Below, one piece after another: positions 15,892 through 25,741 of a stretch of DNA of 64,000 nt. The stretch spans positions 331,381 to 395,380 of the forward strand of contig NZ_VSFC01000062.1 in assembly GCF_008084905.1 (NCBI RefSeq). Reading direction: 5' to 3'. The stretch's first letter is position 1. Every line of letters begins with the position of its first letter. Made by a program: the position numbers and the translations under genes. This stretch comes from Xanthomarina maritima. GTDB taxonomy: Bacteria > Bacteroidota > Bacteroidia > Flavobacteriales > Flavobacteriaceae. The notes under the pieces are model-generated. The model did not search any database, had not been told where the DNA came from, and worked only from the letters and a program-made list of their open reading frames with translations.

Positions 15892-17690
15892 TAAGTAAAG
15901 TTGATTAATTCCTTTCTATAGGCCGTTAATAATTTTGATTTTGAAACAAAGCCATAATATTTACCATCTTTAATTACAGGTAAATTCCATGCATTTGTAT
16001 CTTGAAATTTTTGCATCACTACACGCATCGAATCTTTATCATAATCAATAAAACCTGGTGGTAGTTGCATGAAAGTTTCAACAGAAGTAGAATGGTATAA
16101 AGATTGGTCGAACATAATACTTCTAATATCATCTAAAAGAATGATACCTACTAAAATGTTATCTTCATTAATTACAGGAAATAAATTTCTATTAGATTTT
16201 GAAACTCCTTTATGAAGCATATCTCCAAGGGACATATTTGGTTTTAAAGTTACAAAATTCTTTTCAATCACACTATCTATATGCATTGTAGTTAGAACAT
16301 TCTGGTCTTTATTGTGTGTCAACAAGTCGCCTCTTTCAGCAAGTTCTTTCGTATAAATAGTGTGCTCCATATAATTTTTAGTAATCATATATGAAATAGC
16401 AACGGTTATCATTAAAGGTAAAAACAGCTCATAGCCTCCAGTAATTTCAGCAATTAAAAAAATGGCAGTTAAAGGTGCATGTATTACTCCAGCTATAAGT
16501 CCAGCCATTCCAACTAATGTAAAGTTAGATTCAGACACTTGATGCCCAAGCCCAATATTATTAACAACTTTAGCTACAACATTTCCTAAAGCACTTCCCA
16601 TAACCATGGTTGGTACAATAACTCCTCCAACACCACCAGCAGCAAAAGTAGTAGTCATGGCAACAGCTTTAAAAATGGTGAAGCCAATTAATAGAACAAT
16701 AACAACCCAAATATTATCTAGGTATTCATCAAATAAATTGGTTCCTAAAGCATGCAAATAATTTCCATCAAATAAATCTTTAGTAAAACTTAAACCCTCA
16801 CCATATAGAGGAGGAATAAAATAAAGCATCACACCTATAGCTAGACCACCAACTAGTAACTTGGCAAATCTGGTTTTAAACCTGTCGAAGAAACTATAAA
16901 CTGCAAAGTAAATTTTTGTAAAATAGATAGAAGCAATTCCAGTACCAATTCCTAGAATAATATAGAAAACAGTATCGTGTAATGTGAATTTATCTGTAAG
17001 TGTGAAATTAAAAAGCACTTCATCTCCTAGAAAAAAATAAGATGTTAAAACAGACGAAATTGAAGCAATTAGTAAAGGTAAAAGTGACGCAAAAGTTAAA
17101 TCTAAGCTAAAAACTTCAACTGCAAAAACAATAGCTGCAATTGGCGATTTAAACATAGATGCAACTGCACCAGCTGTTGCACAAGCAATAAGTAGAGTTC
17201 TTGTTTTTTTATCAATATGCATCCATCTACTTAAATTAGAACTAATGGCAGAACCTGATGTAATTGCTGGACCTAATAACCCAACAGAACCACCAAAACC
17301 AACAGTTAATGGAGCAAGAATTAATGGATGATAAATAAGTTTATAGGATAATAAGCCTTTTTGTCTTAATAGAGAGTATAATAGCGATGGAACTGCACGT
17401 TTTATAAAAGGAGGAACAGATGGTACCATCTCTTTTTTAAACATATATTTTTTAATAAGATAAACGATAAGTAACCCTAAAATGGGTAAAATAAAATACA
17501 ATTGATTCTGAGAAAAAACGATTCCTTTTTCTAATGAATTCTGAATGAAATAAGTAATGTTTTTTAAAGTTACTGCTGCTATTCCTGTTAGTAAGCCAAC
17601 AACTATACTCAATAATAAAACAAAATTTTTCTGAGAGATATGCTTATATCTCCAGATTAAAAATTGTTTTATAAAAGATTTTAAATTCAT
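15891..17690 (-). CDS. ClC-family chloride channel with C-terminal CBS pair
   Basis: 599 residues: about 10-11 membrane segments (25-440) then two CBS domains (about 465-595: HIDSVIEKNFVTL, PVINEDNILVGIILLDDI, LPVIKDGKYYGFVSKSKL). The selectivity-filter regions can be aligned: GFGGSVGLLGPAITSG in place of G(K/R)EGP, and GGVGGVIVPTMVMGSALG for GxFxP. The gating glutamate of CLC-ec1 (E148) aligns with Leu139, and the inner proton glutamate (E203) with Val193 (AVEVFSLDL). By known structure-function rules this predicts an uncoupled anion channel, not a proton antiporter. It lies directly after the TPR lipoprotein gene with no spacer. Confidence 0.9.
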   Translation of the reverse strand: MNLKSFIKQFLIWRYKHISQKNFVLLLSIVVGLLTGIAAVTLKNITYFIQNSLEKGIVFSQNQLYFILPILGLLIVYLIKKYMFKKEMVPSVPPFIKRAVPSLLYSLLRQKGLLSYKLIYHPLILAPLTVGFGGSVGLLGPAITSGSAISSNLSRWMHIDKKTRTLLIACATAGAVASMFKSPIAAIVFAVEVFSLDLTFASLLPLLIASISSVLTSYFFLGDEVLFNFTLTDKFTLHDTVFYIILGIGTGIASIYFTKIYFAVYSFFDRFKTRFAKLLVGGLAIGVMLYFIPPLYGEGLSFTKDLFDGNYLHALGTNLFDEYLDNIWVVIVLLIGFTIFKAVAMTTTFAAGGVGGVIVPTMVMGSALGNVVAKVVNNIGLGHQVSESNFTLVGMAGLIAGVIHAPLTAIFLIAEITGGYELFLPLMITVAISYMITKNYMEHTIYTKELAERGDLLTHNKDQNVLTTMHIDSVIEKNFVTLKPNMSLGDMLHKGVSKSNRNLFPVINEDNILVGIILLDDIRSIMFDQSLYHSTSVETFMQLPPGFIDYDKDSMRVVMQKFQDTNAWNLPVIKDGKYYGFVSKSKLLTAYRKELINFT

Positions 17691-18500
17691 TTAAGAGGTT
17701 AATTCAGATTTTAAAAGTACTAAATCTTCCATATAGATTTGTCTTAACGTTTCTACATAAGGTCTATTGTTATAATAACCCATATTAAAATCTTCAATGG
17801 CTTCATTAATATTTATTAAAGCATTTTCAAAATTACCTTTTTCTTTTAATATCTTAGCTTTATAGTATTTGGCATCTGCACTTAAGTTTCTGGAATATTG
17901 TAGTTGCTTATCAAAATTTATCAAGGCATTTTCTAAATCACCAGATTCAAAATATGCAATTCCTCTATATAAGAAGGCTGTTAATTCTACCCAGCCCTCA
18001 CCAGATTCATTTATTTCCTGATTGATATACGTATCAAAGTAAGCAATAGAATTTTTATAATCATTTAGGCCTAAATAAGCTATGCCTCTCCAATAGTCAA
18101 CACTATGTCCTTGAGGGTGATCTGTAAAATTAGGTGTTAACACATCTGAAGCATCAAAATCTGCAATGGCTTTTTTATAATCTCTATAAAACCATAGATA
18201 TAAATAACCTCTCCATGGTTGCCAAGTTATTGGATCATATGTTACAGCACCATCATACCAATCTTTCCACTGGTGTGGAATGCCTCTTTTTAAATAAGTT
18301 ACTGATAGTTCTCTATAAGTCTCTGCTTTTGTAGAATCTAACTCTAATGCATAAGCAAAAGCATTCATATGTTCAGGTGAACCTTGATAATATCTAAAGC
18401 CATAATCATAAACCTGCTTTAGCTTTTCTTCTTTGCTGCTACAGGATATAAAGAGAAATAAAATAAAAATACTAAGGAATAATTTCTGTAATGTTTCCAT
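17691..18500 (-). CDS. TPR-repeat lipoprotein
   Basis: 269 residues with a lipobox FISC (Cys20). TPR-type helical pairs run from about 45 to 250 (AETYRELSVTYLKRG, DYWRGIAYLGLNDYKNSIAYFD, AFLYRGIAYFESGDLENALINFD, AKYYKAKILKEKGNFENALININ). Likely a periplasmic membrane-anchored scaffold. Its start overlaps the upstream 181-residue gene by 29 bp and its stop abuts the ClC start, which indicates tight coupling in one operon. Partner unknown. Confidence 0.8.
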   Translation of the reverse strand: METLQKLFLSIFILFLFISCSSKEEKLKQVYDYGFRYYQGSPEHMNAFAYALELDSTKAETYRELSVTYLKRGIPHQWKDWYDGAVTYDPITWQPWRGYLYLWFYRDYKKAIADFDASDVLTPNFTDHPQGHSVDYWRGIAYLGLNDYKNSIAYFDTYINQEINESGEGWVELTAFLYRGIAYFESGDLENALINFDKQLQYSRNLSADAKYYKAKILKEKGNFENALININEAIEDFNMGYYNNRPYVETLRQIYMEDLVLLKSELTS

Positions 18501-19017
18501 GTTCTATTCTATAAGACAAATACATATATGAATCTCTAAACTCATTTCGAGTAAAATTTGGATTCCAATCTTTTAATTGAGTTGTTAAGTGAAATAATTG
18601 ATTAACTAAATCTTTATTGAAGCTTGTTGGCTCTAAGTCTAAATCGTTTTCATAAATAACATATCGTCCAGCTTGACCTTTACAATTAATAACAAATCGA
18701 ATATTTAAATAACCAGAATCATTATAATTATTATTTTTATAGTTGGTTAAAATAAAATTCCGCAACCCGTTTTTCCCTTTACTATATGTAGCTCTTTCTG
18801 GGTTGTAATAATCGAAAATATAGTCATTGCAAGTTTCAAATCCTTCAGATAAAAGAGATTCATCAGGATCTATATATGCCACACGTTTAGTATAGGTGTT
18901 TTTAGATGGCATAAATTTGTAATTCATAACATAATAAGCATAACCATACATTCCAAATAATATGACTGTTAGGAAAACAGTAAGGTATAAGATAAACTTA
19001 ATTATTTTCTTTCTCAT
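18472..19017 (-). CDS. Membrane-anchored protein with TonB-C-like domain, unknown
   Basis: 181 residues: one N-terminal membrane helix (about 7-28), then a globular domain at about 85-181. The segment SGYLNIRFVINCKGQAGRYVI followed by LVNQLFHLTTQLKDWNPN resembles the C-terminal fold of TonB-type proteins (x-V-x-F-x-I-x-G-...W-P), but the proline-rich spacer of true TonB is missing. First gene of a four-gene leftward operon (this, TPR lipoprotein, ClC, 83-residue membrane protein). Assignment to TonB-like is tentative. Confidence 0.65.
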   Translation of the reverse strand: MRKKIIKFILYLTVFLTVILFGMYGYAYYVMNYKFMPSKNTYTKRVAYIDPDESLLSEGFETCNDYIFDYYNPERATYSKGKNGLRNFILTNYKNNNYNDSGYLNIRFVINCKGQAGRYVIYENDLDLEPTSFNKDLVNQLFHLTTQLKDWNPNFTRNEFRDSYMYLSYRIEHGNITEIIP

Positions 19018-19031
19018 GAATTAAAGCTACT

Positions 19032-19056
19032 AAAAAATCCTGCAATAGCAGGATTT
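19032..19056 (-). terminator. Intrinsic terminator of aspS
   Basis: Stem AAATCCTGC/GCAGGATTT with a 4-nt loop and T6 on the minus strand. It sits only 15 bp before the next leftward gene (start 19017), so either read-through or a promoter inside aspS must supply that operon. Confidence 0.8.
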
Positions 19057-19062
19057 CTTATC

Positions 19063-20817
19063 TTATGATTTTAAGTTGAGTTTTAAACTTAATTCTTCCA
19101 GTTGCTTGTTGTCTATTGGAGCAGGAGCATCTATCATGACGTCTCGTCCTGCATTGTTTTTAGGGAAAGCTATAAAATCTCTTATAGTTTCTTGACCTCC
19201 AAGAATAGCAACTAATCTGTCTAAACCGAAAGCCAATCCACCATGTGGAGGAGCTCCATATTCAAAAGCATTCATTAAAAAACCAAATTGAGCTTGAGCT
19301 TCTTCTTTTGTAAAACCTAAATAATCAAACATTAAAGCTTGAGTTTTTTTGTCGTGAATTCTTATAGAACCACCACCAATTTCGTTTCCATTTAATACTA
19401 AATCGTAAGCATTGGCTTTTACATCTCCTGGGTTTGTTTCAAGCATTTCTAGTTGTCCAGGTTTTGGAGACGTAAATGGATGATGCATGGCATGATAACG
19501 CTCAGTATCTTCATCCCACTCTAAAAGAGGGAAATCCATCACCCAAAGAGGAGCAAATTCGTTTGGATTACGCAACCCTAAACGCTCTGCTAATTCCATA
19601 CGTAAGGCAGATAATTGTGCTCTTACTTTATTTTTATCTCCAGAAAGCACACAAACTAAATCGCCAGCTTTGGCACCAGTTTTTTCAGCCCATTTAGCTA
19701 AATCATCTTGATCGTAAAATTTATCGACTGAAGATTTGTAGCTTCCATCATCATTACAACGAGAATACACCATGCCTAAGGCACCAACTTGTGGGCGCCT
19801 TACCCAATCAATTAATTGGTCTATTTCTTTTCTTGTGTATGCATTTCCTCCTGGAACAGCAATTCCAACAACCAATTCAGCATTATTAAAAGCCTCAAAA
19901 TCTTTGTGTTGAGCCACTTCGTTTAACTCTCCGAATTGCATTCCAAATCTTATGTCTGGTTTGTCGTTTCCATATAAGCGCATGGCATCATCATACAGCA
20001 TTCTAGGGAATTCTTTAACCTCCACACCATTCACTTCTTTTAATAGGTGTCTTGTTAACCCTTCAAAAGCATTTAAAATATCTTCTTGTTCTACAAAAGC
20101 CATTTCGCAATCTATTTGTGTAAATTCAGGCTGTCTATCTGCACGTAAATCTTCGTCTCTAAAGCATTTTACAATTTGAAAATATTTATCCATGCCACCA
20201 ACCATCAATAACTGTTTGAAGGTTTGTGGGCTTTGCGGAAGCGCATAAAACTGCCCTTCGTTCATTCTGGAGGGCACTACAAAATCACGAGCTCCTTCTG
20301 GAGTAGATTTAATTAAGTATGGTGTCTCAACTTCAATAAACCCTTCTTTAGACAAATAATTTCTAACTTCTTGAGTGACTTTGTGACGAAAAATCAAGCT
20401 GTTTTTTACCGGATTACGTCTGATATCTAAATAGCGATATTTCATTCTAATATCTTCGCCACCATCGGTTTTATCTTCAATAGTAAAAGGAGGTAATAAA
20501 GCTTCGTTTAAAATGGTCATTTCAGAAACCAAAATTTCAATATCTCCTGTTTGAATATTTGGGTTTTTAGAAGCACGTTCAATAACAGTTCCAGTTACTT
20601 GAATCACGAATTCACGACCCAGTTTTTGGGCCATTTCCATCATGGCTTTAGGCGTACGTTCCTCATCAAAAACCAATTGTGTAATTCCATATCTATCTCT
20701 AAGATCTACCCAAACTATAAATCCTTTGTCTCGAGATTTTTGTACCCAACCAGAAAGTGTTACTTCGTTATTGATATGTGATGCTCTTAATTCACCACAG
20801 GTATGACTTCTATACAT
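19063..20817 (-). CDS. aspS: Aspartyl-tRNA synthetase
   Basis: 584 residues, normal bacterial length with the GAD insertion. N-terminal OB anticodon domain (about 1-110, [20 protein letters not shown]), class II motif 2 ([21 protein letters not shown], about 218-238) and motif 3 ([16 protein letters not shown] near 540). It charges tRNA-Asp; bacterial enzymes of this type may or may not be discriminating. Separate transcript with its own terminator at 19032-19056. Confidence 0.97.
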   Translation of the reverse strand: MYRSHTCGELRASHINNEVTLSGWVQKSRDKGFIVWVDLRDRYGITQLVFDEERTPKAMMEMAQKLGREFVIQVTGTVIERASKNPNIQTGDIEILVSEMTILNEALLPPFTIEDKTDGGEDIRMKYRYLDIRRNPVKNSLIFRHKVTQEVRNYLSKEGFIEVETPYLIKSTPEGARDFVVPSRMNEGQFYALPQSPQTFKQLLMVGGMDKYFQIVKCFRDEDLRADRQPEFTQIDCEMAFVEQEDILNAFEGLTRHLLKEVNGVEVKEFPRMLYDDAMRLYGNDKPDIRFGMQFGELNEVAQHKDFEAFNNAELVVGIAVPGGNAYTRKEIDQLIDWVRRPQVGALGMVYSRCNDDGSYKSSVDKFYDQDDLAKWAEKTGAKAGDLVCVLSGDKNKVRAQLSALRMELAERLGLRNPNEFAPLWVMDFPLLEWDEDTERYHAMHHPFTSPKPGQLEMLETNPGDVKANAYDLVLNGNEIGGGSIRIHDKKTQALMFDYLGFTKEEAQAQFGFLMNAFEYGAPPHGGLAFGLDRLVAILGGQETIRDFIAFPKNNAGRDVMIDAPAPIDNKQLEELSLKLNLKS

Positions 20818-20900
20818 AAATTTAAAATTTGAACTTGCCTGTTTTACCTCAAGTTATTAAATAGGTTGCAAATTTAATGAAGTTAACCGATTATCAAATA

Positions 20901-20930
20901 AAAAAGCCTCAACATTTGTTGAGGCTTTTC
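20901..20930 (-). terminator. Terminator of the RND efflux operon
   Basis: Stem AAAAGCCTCAACA/TGTTGAGGCTTTT with a T-run on the minus strand, about 40 bp after the RND stop codon. Confidence 0.8.
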
Positions 20931-20971
20931 CTGCTATTAATTAGAACTCATAATTGAGCTATAATGTAATA

Positions 20972-23900
20972 TTATATAGTTTCCTCTATTGCTTCAAATA
21001 CTGGATCGTTATTTACCTTAGAATGAATCCACATTTTAAATTTTGTTACCAAGTAAAATAATATAGGAACTATAATTAATGTTAAGAAAGTTGCAATTAA
21101 TAAACCATAAATAACGGTCCAGGCCAATGGTCCCCAGAAAACTACGTTATCTCCACCCATATATATGTTTGGATTAAATTCACCAAAAAGAGTGAAGAAG
21201 TTAAGATTAAATCCAATAGCTAACGGAATTAAACCAAGAATAGTTGTTATAGCTGTTAATAAAACTGGACGTAAACGAGCTTTCCCTGCTTTTATAATAC
21301 TTTCTAATAAATCTTTATCATCTAAATATTCTGATGATTCTATATCCAATTCTGCTTTTTTCCTGTCTATTAATAATTGCGCATAATCTAGAAGTACTAC
21401 GCCATTATTTACTACAATTCCTGCAAGAGAAATAATTCCCATCATAGTCATCATAATAACAAAAGCACTTCCTGTTATAACAATACCACCAAAAACACCA
21501 ATAAAACTTAAAAAGATGGCAATCATTATAATAGCTGGTTTAGAAAGTGAGTTAAATTGAAATATTAAAATGAAAAATATTAATCCTAAGCCTGTAACAA
21601 GTGCACCCATTAAAAAACTCATTTGTTTGTTTTGTTCTTCAATCTGCCCAGTATAATCAATTTTGATGTTTTTAGGTAATTCTTCAAAACTTTTCATTTC
21701 GTTTTGAACCTCAGACACAATAGCACCAGCATCAGTAAATCCAGGAGATAAAGCAGAATACACAGTAACAACACGTTTAACATCTTTATGTTTAATAGCA
21801 CTAAATCCAGAATTATTTTTTTGAACGGCTAGAGCTGATACAGGAACTTCTTTAATTTTTCCTGAATTATCCCTAAAGGTTATATTTTGATTAAATAAGG
21901 CACTTTGATTGTATCTATTTTCTTTGTTAAAACGCACATAAATATCGTAATCTTCACCTCCTTCTTTAAAAACGCCTGCTTTAGCACCAAAAATGGAGTT
22001 CCTTAATTGTTGACCAGCCTGAGAAGCAGAGATGCCTAATTCCCCCGCTTTTTTCCTATCAACTATTACTTGCATAGATGGTTTGTCTTTATTAACATCT
22101 ATTTTAAGTTCGTCTATTCCTGGAATATTTTTAGTATTAATATAGTCCCGCATTTTTTCAGCTGTAGCAATAAGCTCATTATAGTCATCTCCTTCTATTT
22201 CTATATTAATAGGAGCTCCAGCTGCAGGACCATCAGCATTTTTTTCAACAGATATTAAAACACCTGGATAAATACCAACTAATGCTTTTTGTACTTTTTG
22301 TCTTAACAGCTCACTATCCTCTCCTCTTCTGTATTTAAACTCTCTCATAGAAGCCGTAATTTTTCCTTTATGTGGCATCTCGGCATCAGAACCTGAATCT
22401 GCTTGAGGATTTCCAGCGCCTTCCCCAACTTGTGAGACAGCACTTTCAACCATAAAGTTATAATCACCATCTGTATATTGATCGTCGTTTAATACTGTGT
22501 AAACTTTCTTCTCAATTTCTTTAGTTATAGCATTTGTTTTTTCGATAGCAGTTCCTTGAGGATATTCTATGTAAACAATAATTTGATTGGGCTTATTGTC
22601 TGGAAAGAATTCTACTTTAGTTCTTTGTGTAGCTAAAGAAATTCCAAAAGATATGATGGCAATTACTAATAGAGCAAAAATTCCAATACTATAAATAAAT
22701 GGTTTTCTTCCACTAAGCGCTTGTCGTAATTGTTTTTCATAAAAGTTCTCTAACTTTACTAATGTTTTTGTTTGGAAATTATTTGCCCATTTTCTTAAAA
22801 ATAATCTATAAATCCAGAGCATGATAGCAGTAAATATCATTAATGTACCTAGTCCTCTGTATGAATCTCCTGTTATATAAACAAGAATGCCTAAAATAGC
22901 CATTAAACTGGTTGTTAAAATAATACGTTTTAATGGCATGTCTTTATCTTCAACACTCATAAATTGAGAAACTAATACCGAATTGAAAAAGATCGCTACA
23001 AATAATGAAGAACCTAGAACGGTAGATAGTGTTATTGGTAAAAGCATCATAAACTCTCCCATAATACCTGGCCACAAACCTAAAGGAATAAACGCAGCTA
23101 CGGTTGTTGCAGTAGATATGATGATTGGGAATGCAATTTCTCCAATACCTTTTTTGGCTGCTTCCATTCTACTCATGCCTTCTTCATCCATGAGTCGATA
23201 TACATTTTCTACAACAACAATTCCATTATCTACAAGCATTCCTAATCCCATAATTAATCCAAAGAGAATCATGGTATTTAAAGTGTAACCTAGTGAGTTT
23301 AAAATCATTAAAGACATGAACATAGACATGGGAATAGCAAAACCAACAAATATGGCATTCTTAAACCCTAGGAAGAACATTAAAACAGTAACTACTAGAA
23401 TAACACCAAAAATAATATTGTTTACAAGATCGTCAACCTGCCCAATTGTAACAGGTGATTGGTCGTTAGCTATGGTTACTTTTAAATCTTGAGGGAATAC
23501 ATTTTTAATGGCATCTTCAACAATTTCTCTTGTTTGGTCTGCAGCATCAACCATGTTTTTTCCAGCACGTTTTTTAACGTCTAGCATAACTACTGGCTCG
23601 CCAAATTCTCTAGCAAATGTGGTTTTGTCTTTTTCTTTAAAGGATACAGAAGCAACATCTTTAAGGTAAATAGCGTTTCCGTCTTCCGACTTAACTACAA
23701 AGTTTTCTAATTCTGAAGGTGATTCTATTTCACCAATAATACGAATGGTACGTCTTTGCCCACTTGTAATTAAATTACCTGCAGACATGGTAACGTTTTC
23801 GTTGTTTATGGCATTAATAATATCGTTAAAAGTAACTTGAGTAGCCATCATTTTGAAAATGTCTACAGCAACTTCAACTTCTTTGTCTTGAGCACCACGA

Positions 23901-24475
23901 ATATCTACTTTCTTAATCTCCAATAGGTCTTCAATTTCATCTTGTAGATATTCGCCATATTCTTTTAATTTTTCTATTGGATAATCACCAGAAATATTAA
24001 TATTAAGAATTGGCATTTCTTCAGAAAGGCTTAATTCAAAAACATCTGGTTCAACTTTTGCGCCATTAAATGTTGGCCAATCTTCGCTTGATGTTTCTTG
24101 ATCTATTTCATCTTTTACTTTCTGTTTGGCTTGTTCGACAGTAATATTTTCATCGAATTCAATAACAACCATTGAGTAATCTTCTTGAGATGTTGAAGTA
24201 ATTTCTACAACGTTACTCACTGTTTTTAGTATATCTTCTAAAGGGTCTGTAATTAGTTTTTCAACATCTTCAGCAGTATTTCCTGGGTAAACAGAGCTAA
24301 CGTATATTTTAGTTTCGTTTACTTCAGGAAAGTTTTCTCTTGGCATGTTAAAAAAGGCAGAAATACCTAAGTAGAGGATAACTGCTATAAGAACATAATT
24401 TGTTGTTTTATTATTTATAGCCCAAGATGAAAGGCTAAATTCTTTATGGACTTCTTTTTTCTTTTTTTTAGACAT
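20972..24475 (-). CDS. RND efflux transporter, inner-membrane pump (AcrB/HAE1-type)
   Basis: 1167 residues, somewhat longer than the usual 1030-1050; extra residues lie in a mid-protein insertion of hydrophobic segments (LMAILGILVYITG ... IFTAIMLWIYRLF, about 515-565). Twelve-helix RND topology: helix 1 at about 20-38, a helix cluster at 350-570, a second at 900-1150. Conserved helix-4 sequence GLIMGLGMLVDNGIVVVENVYRL holds the D-N-I-V-V-V-E-N motif. It exports drugs or other compounds out of the periplasm together with the adaptor and TolC proteins upstream in the operon. Substrate not predictable. Confidence 0.93.
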   Translation of the reverse strand: MSKKKKKEVHKEFSLSSWAINNKTTNYVLIAVILYLGISAFFNMPRENFPEVNETKIYVSSVYPGNTAEDVEKLITDPLEDILKTVSNVVEITSTSQEDYSMVVIEFDENITVEQAKQKVKDEIDQETSSEDWPTFNGAKVEPDVFELSLSEEMPILNINISGDYPIEKLKEYGEYLQDEIEDLLEIKKVDIRGAQDKEVEVAVDIFKMMATQVTFNDIINAINNENVTMSAGNLITSGQRRTIRIIGEIESPSELENFVVKSEDGNAIYLKDVASVSFKEKDKTTFAREFGEPVVMLDVKKRAGKNMVDAADQTREIVEDAIKNVFPQDLKVTIANDQSPVTIGQVDDLVNNIIFGVILVVTVLMFFLGFKNAIFVGFAIPMSMFMSLMILNSLGYTLNTMILFGLIMGLGMLVDNGIVVVENVYRLMDEEGMSRMEAAKKGIGEIAFPIIISTATTVAAFIPLGLWPGIMGEFMMLLPITLSTVLGSSLFVAIFFNSVLVSQFMSVEDKDMPLKRIILTTSLMAILGILVYITGDSYRGLGTLMIFTAIMLWIYRLFLRKWANNFQTKTLVKLENFYEKQLRQALSGRKPFIYSIGIFALLVIAIISFGISLATQRTKVEFFPDNKPNQIIVYIEYPQGTAIEKTNAITKEIEKKVYTVLNDDQYTDGDYNFMVESAVSQVGEGAGNPQADSGSDAEMPHKGKITASMREFKYRRGEDSELLRQKVQKALVGIYPGVLISVEKNADGPAAGAPINIEIEGDDYNELIATAEKMRDYINTKNIPGIDELKIDVNKDKPSMQVIVDRKKAGELGISASQAGQQLRNSIFGAKAGVFKEGGEDYDIYVRFNKENRYNQSALFNQNITFRDNSGKIKEVPVSALAVQKNNSGFSAIKHKDVKRVVTVYSALSPGFTDAGAIVSEVQNEMKSFEELPKNIKIDYTGQIEEQNKQMSFLMGALVTGLGLIFFILIFQFNSLSKPAIIMIAIFLSFIGVFGGIVITGSAFVIMMTMMGIISLAGIVVNNGVVLLDYAQLLIDRKKAELDIESSEYLDDKDLLESIIKAGKARLRPVLLTAITTILGLIPLAIGFNLNFFTLFGEFNPNIYMGGDNVVFWGPLAWTVIYGLLIATFLTLIIVPILFYLVTKFKMWIHSKVNNDPVFEAIEETI

Positions 24476-24527
24476 TGATTAATGTTTTAGTGTTTTTTTA
24501 AATGTTTTAGAATAAGAATTGTAAAAA

Positions 24528-25712
24528 TTACTTGATACTATTAGAATCATATAAAATTTTTACTGTTTGCCCATCTTTTACACTACGTGCTCCTTCTTTA
24601 ATTATTTCGGCTTCATTTTCAATACCTTCTAGTACTTCAATAACATCTCCTTGAGTTCTACCTGTTTTAATAATAACTTTATTTGCAGTACCTTCATTTT
24701 TGTCGTTTATATCTTTTACAACATAGATGTACTGTTCTCCTTCAGCATTTTCAGATATAATACTTTGTGGAATTAATAAAGCATTTTCATTTGTATAATC
24801 ATTAATTTTAAGTCTTGCCGTTAAATTAGGTTTAATAATTTTATCCTTATTAGGAATACCAACCTCAATTTTAAACGTTCTGTTGTTTGGGTTTATATAA
24901 TCTCCAACTTGGCGAACTCTGGTTTCAATATTAATTCCAAGTACAGGAAAATCAACTTGGACATTTTTTCCTTTAGTAATATTAGTTAAATAACTTTCTG
25001 GCACATCTGTTTCAATATACATGTTATCTAGATTAACAATTCGCATTAATTCAGATTGTCCTGCCATAACAACAGTTCCTTGCTCAGTCATGACATCATC
25101 TATAGTTCCGGAAAATGGTGCTCTTACAGTTGTTTTCGCAATTTGTTCTTGCATTTGCTTAACTGCTTTATTTTGGGCTTCGTATGTGGATTTTGCTTGT
25201 AAAAACTCAATTTCACTTCCAATGTTTTGATCCCATAATCTTTTTTGACGTTCGAAGGTTGTTTTTGATAAGTCTTCTTGAATTTGTAATTGTGCTAATT
25301 GTTGGCTTAAACCACCATCATCAATTTTTGCCATTACTTGTCCTTTGCTAACGTTTTGTCCTTCTTTAACATATAAATGAGTTAATATGCCATTATATTC
25401 TGGGTGAATAACAATTAAATCTTTTGTTGTTACGTTTCCTTGTATTTCTAATTGGTGATTAAATACTTCATGAGTAGCTTTAAAAGTAGTAATTAAAGGT
25501 ACTTTTTTAGTAGTATCTAAAACAGAAATTTTATCATCAAGTAATTTTATTTTACCTTCTAGAACTTGTAAATCGTTTACCAGCTCTGTTTTTTTGTTTC
25601 TAATAGTTTCAAGATTATTGCTTTCTAAAACTTTTTCTACAGAATTTTTTTTACCCTCTCCACATGATGCAAAAAGTAATACTGTAATTAAGATAATGGA
25701 TATATTTTTCAT
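24528..25712 (-). CDS. RND efflux periplasmic adaptor lipoprotein (membrane fusion protein)
   Basis: 394 residues, lipobox FASC (Cys17). A coiled-coil hairpin occurs twice: NNLETIRNKKTELVNDLQVLEGKI at the N-terminus and the LQIQEDLSKTTFERQKRLWDQN region (about 140-195). A biotinyl-lipoyl-like half-motif (GILTHLYVKEGQNVSKGQVMAKIDDG) and beta-barrel domain follow. It bridges the RND pump and the TolC-like channel. Second structural gene of the tetR-tolC-MFP-RND operon. Confidence 0.92.
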   Translation of the reverse strand: MKNISIILITVLLFASCGEGKKNSVEKVLESNNLETIRNKKTELVNDLQVLEGKIKLLDDKISVLDTTKKVPLITTFKATHEVFNHQLEIQGNVTTKDLIVIHPEYNGILTHLYVKEGQNVSKGQVMAKIDDGGLSQQLAQLQIQEDLSKTTFERQKRLWDQNIGSEIEFLQAKSTYEAQNKAVKQMQEQIAKTTVRAPFSGTIDDVMTEQGTVVMAGQSELMRIVNLDNMYIETDVPESYLTNITKGKNVQVDFPVLGINIETRVRQVGDYINPNNRTFKIEVGIPNKDKIIKPNLTARLKINDYTNENALLIPQSIISENAEGEQYIYVVKDINDKNEGTANKVIIKTGRTQGDVIEVLEGIENEAEIIKEGARSVKDGQTVKILYDSNSIK

Positions 25713-25741
25713 AGAATTTGTATCGTATTTTTCTAGTTTAA

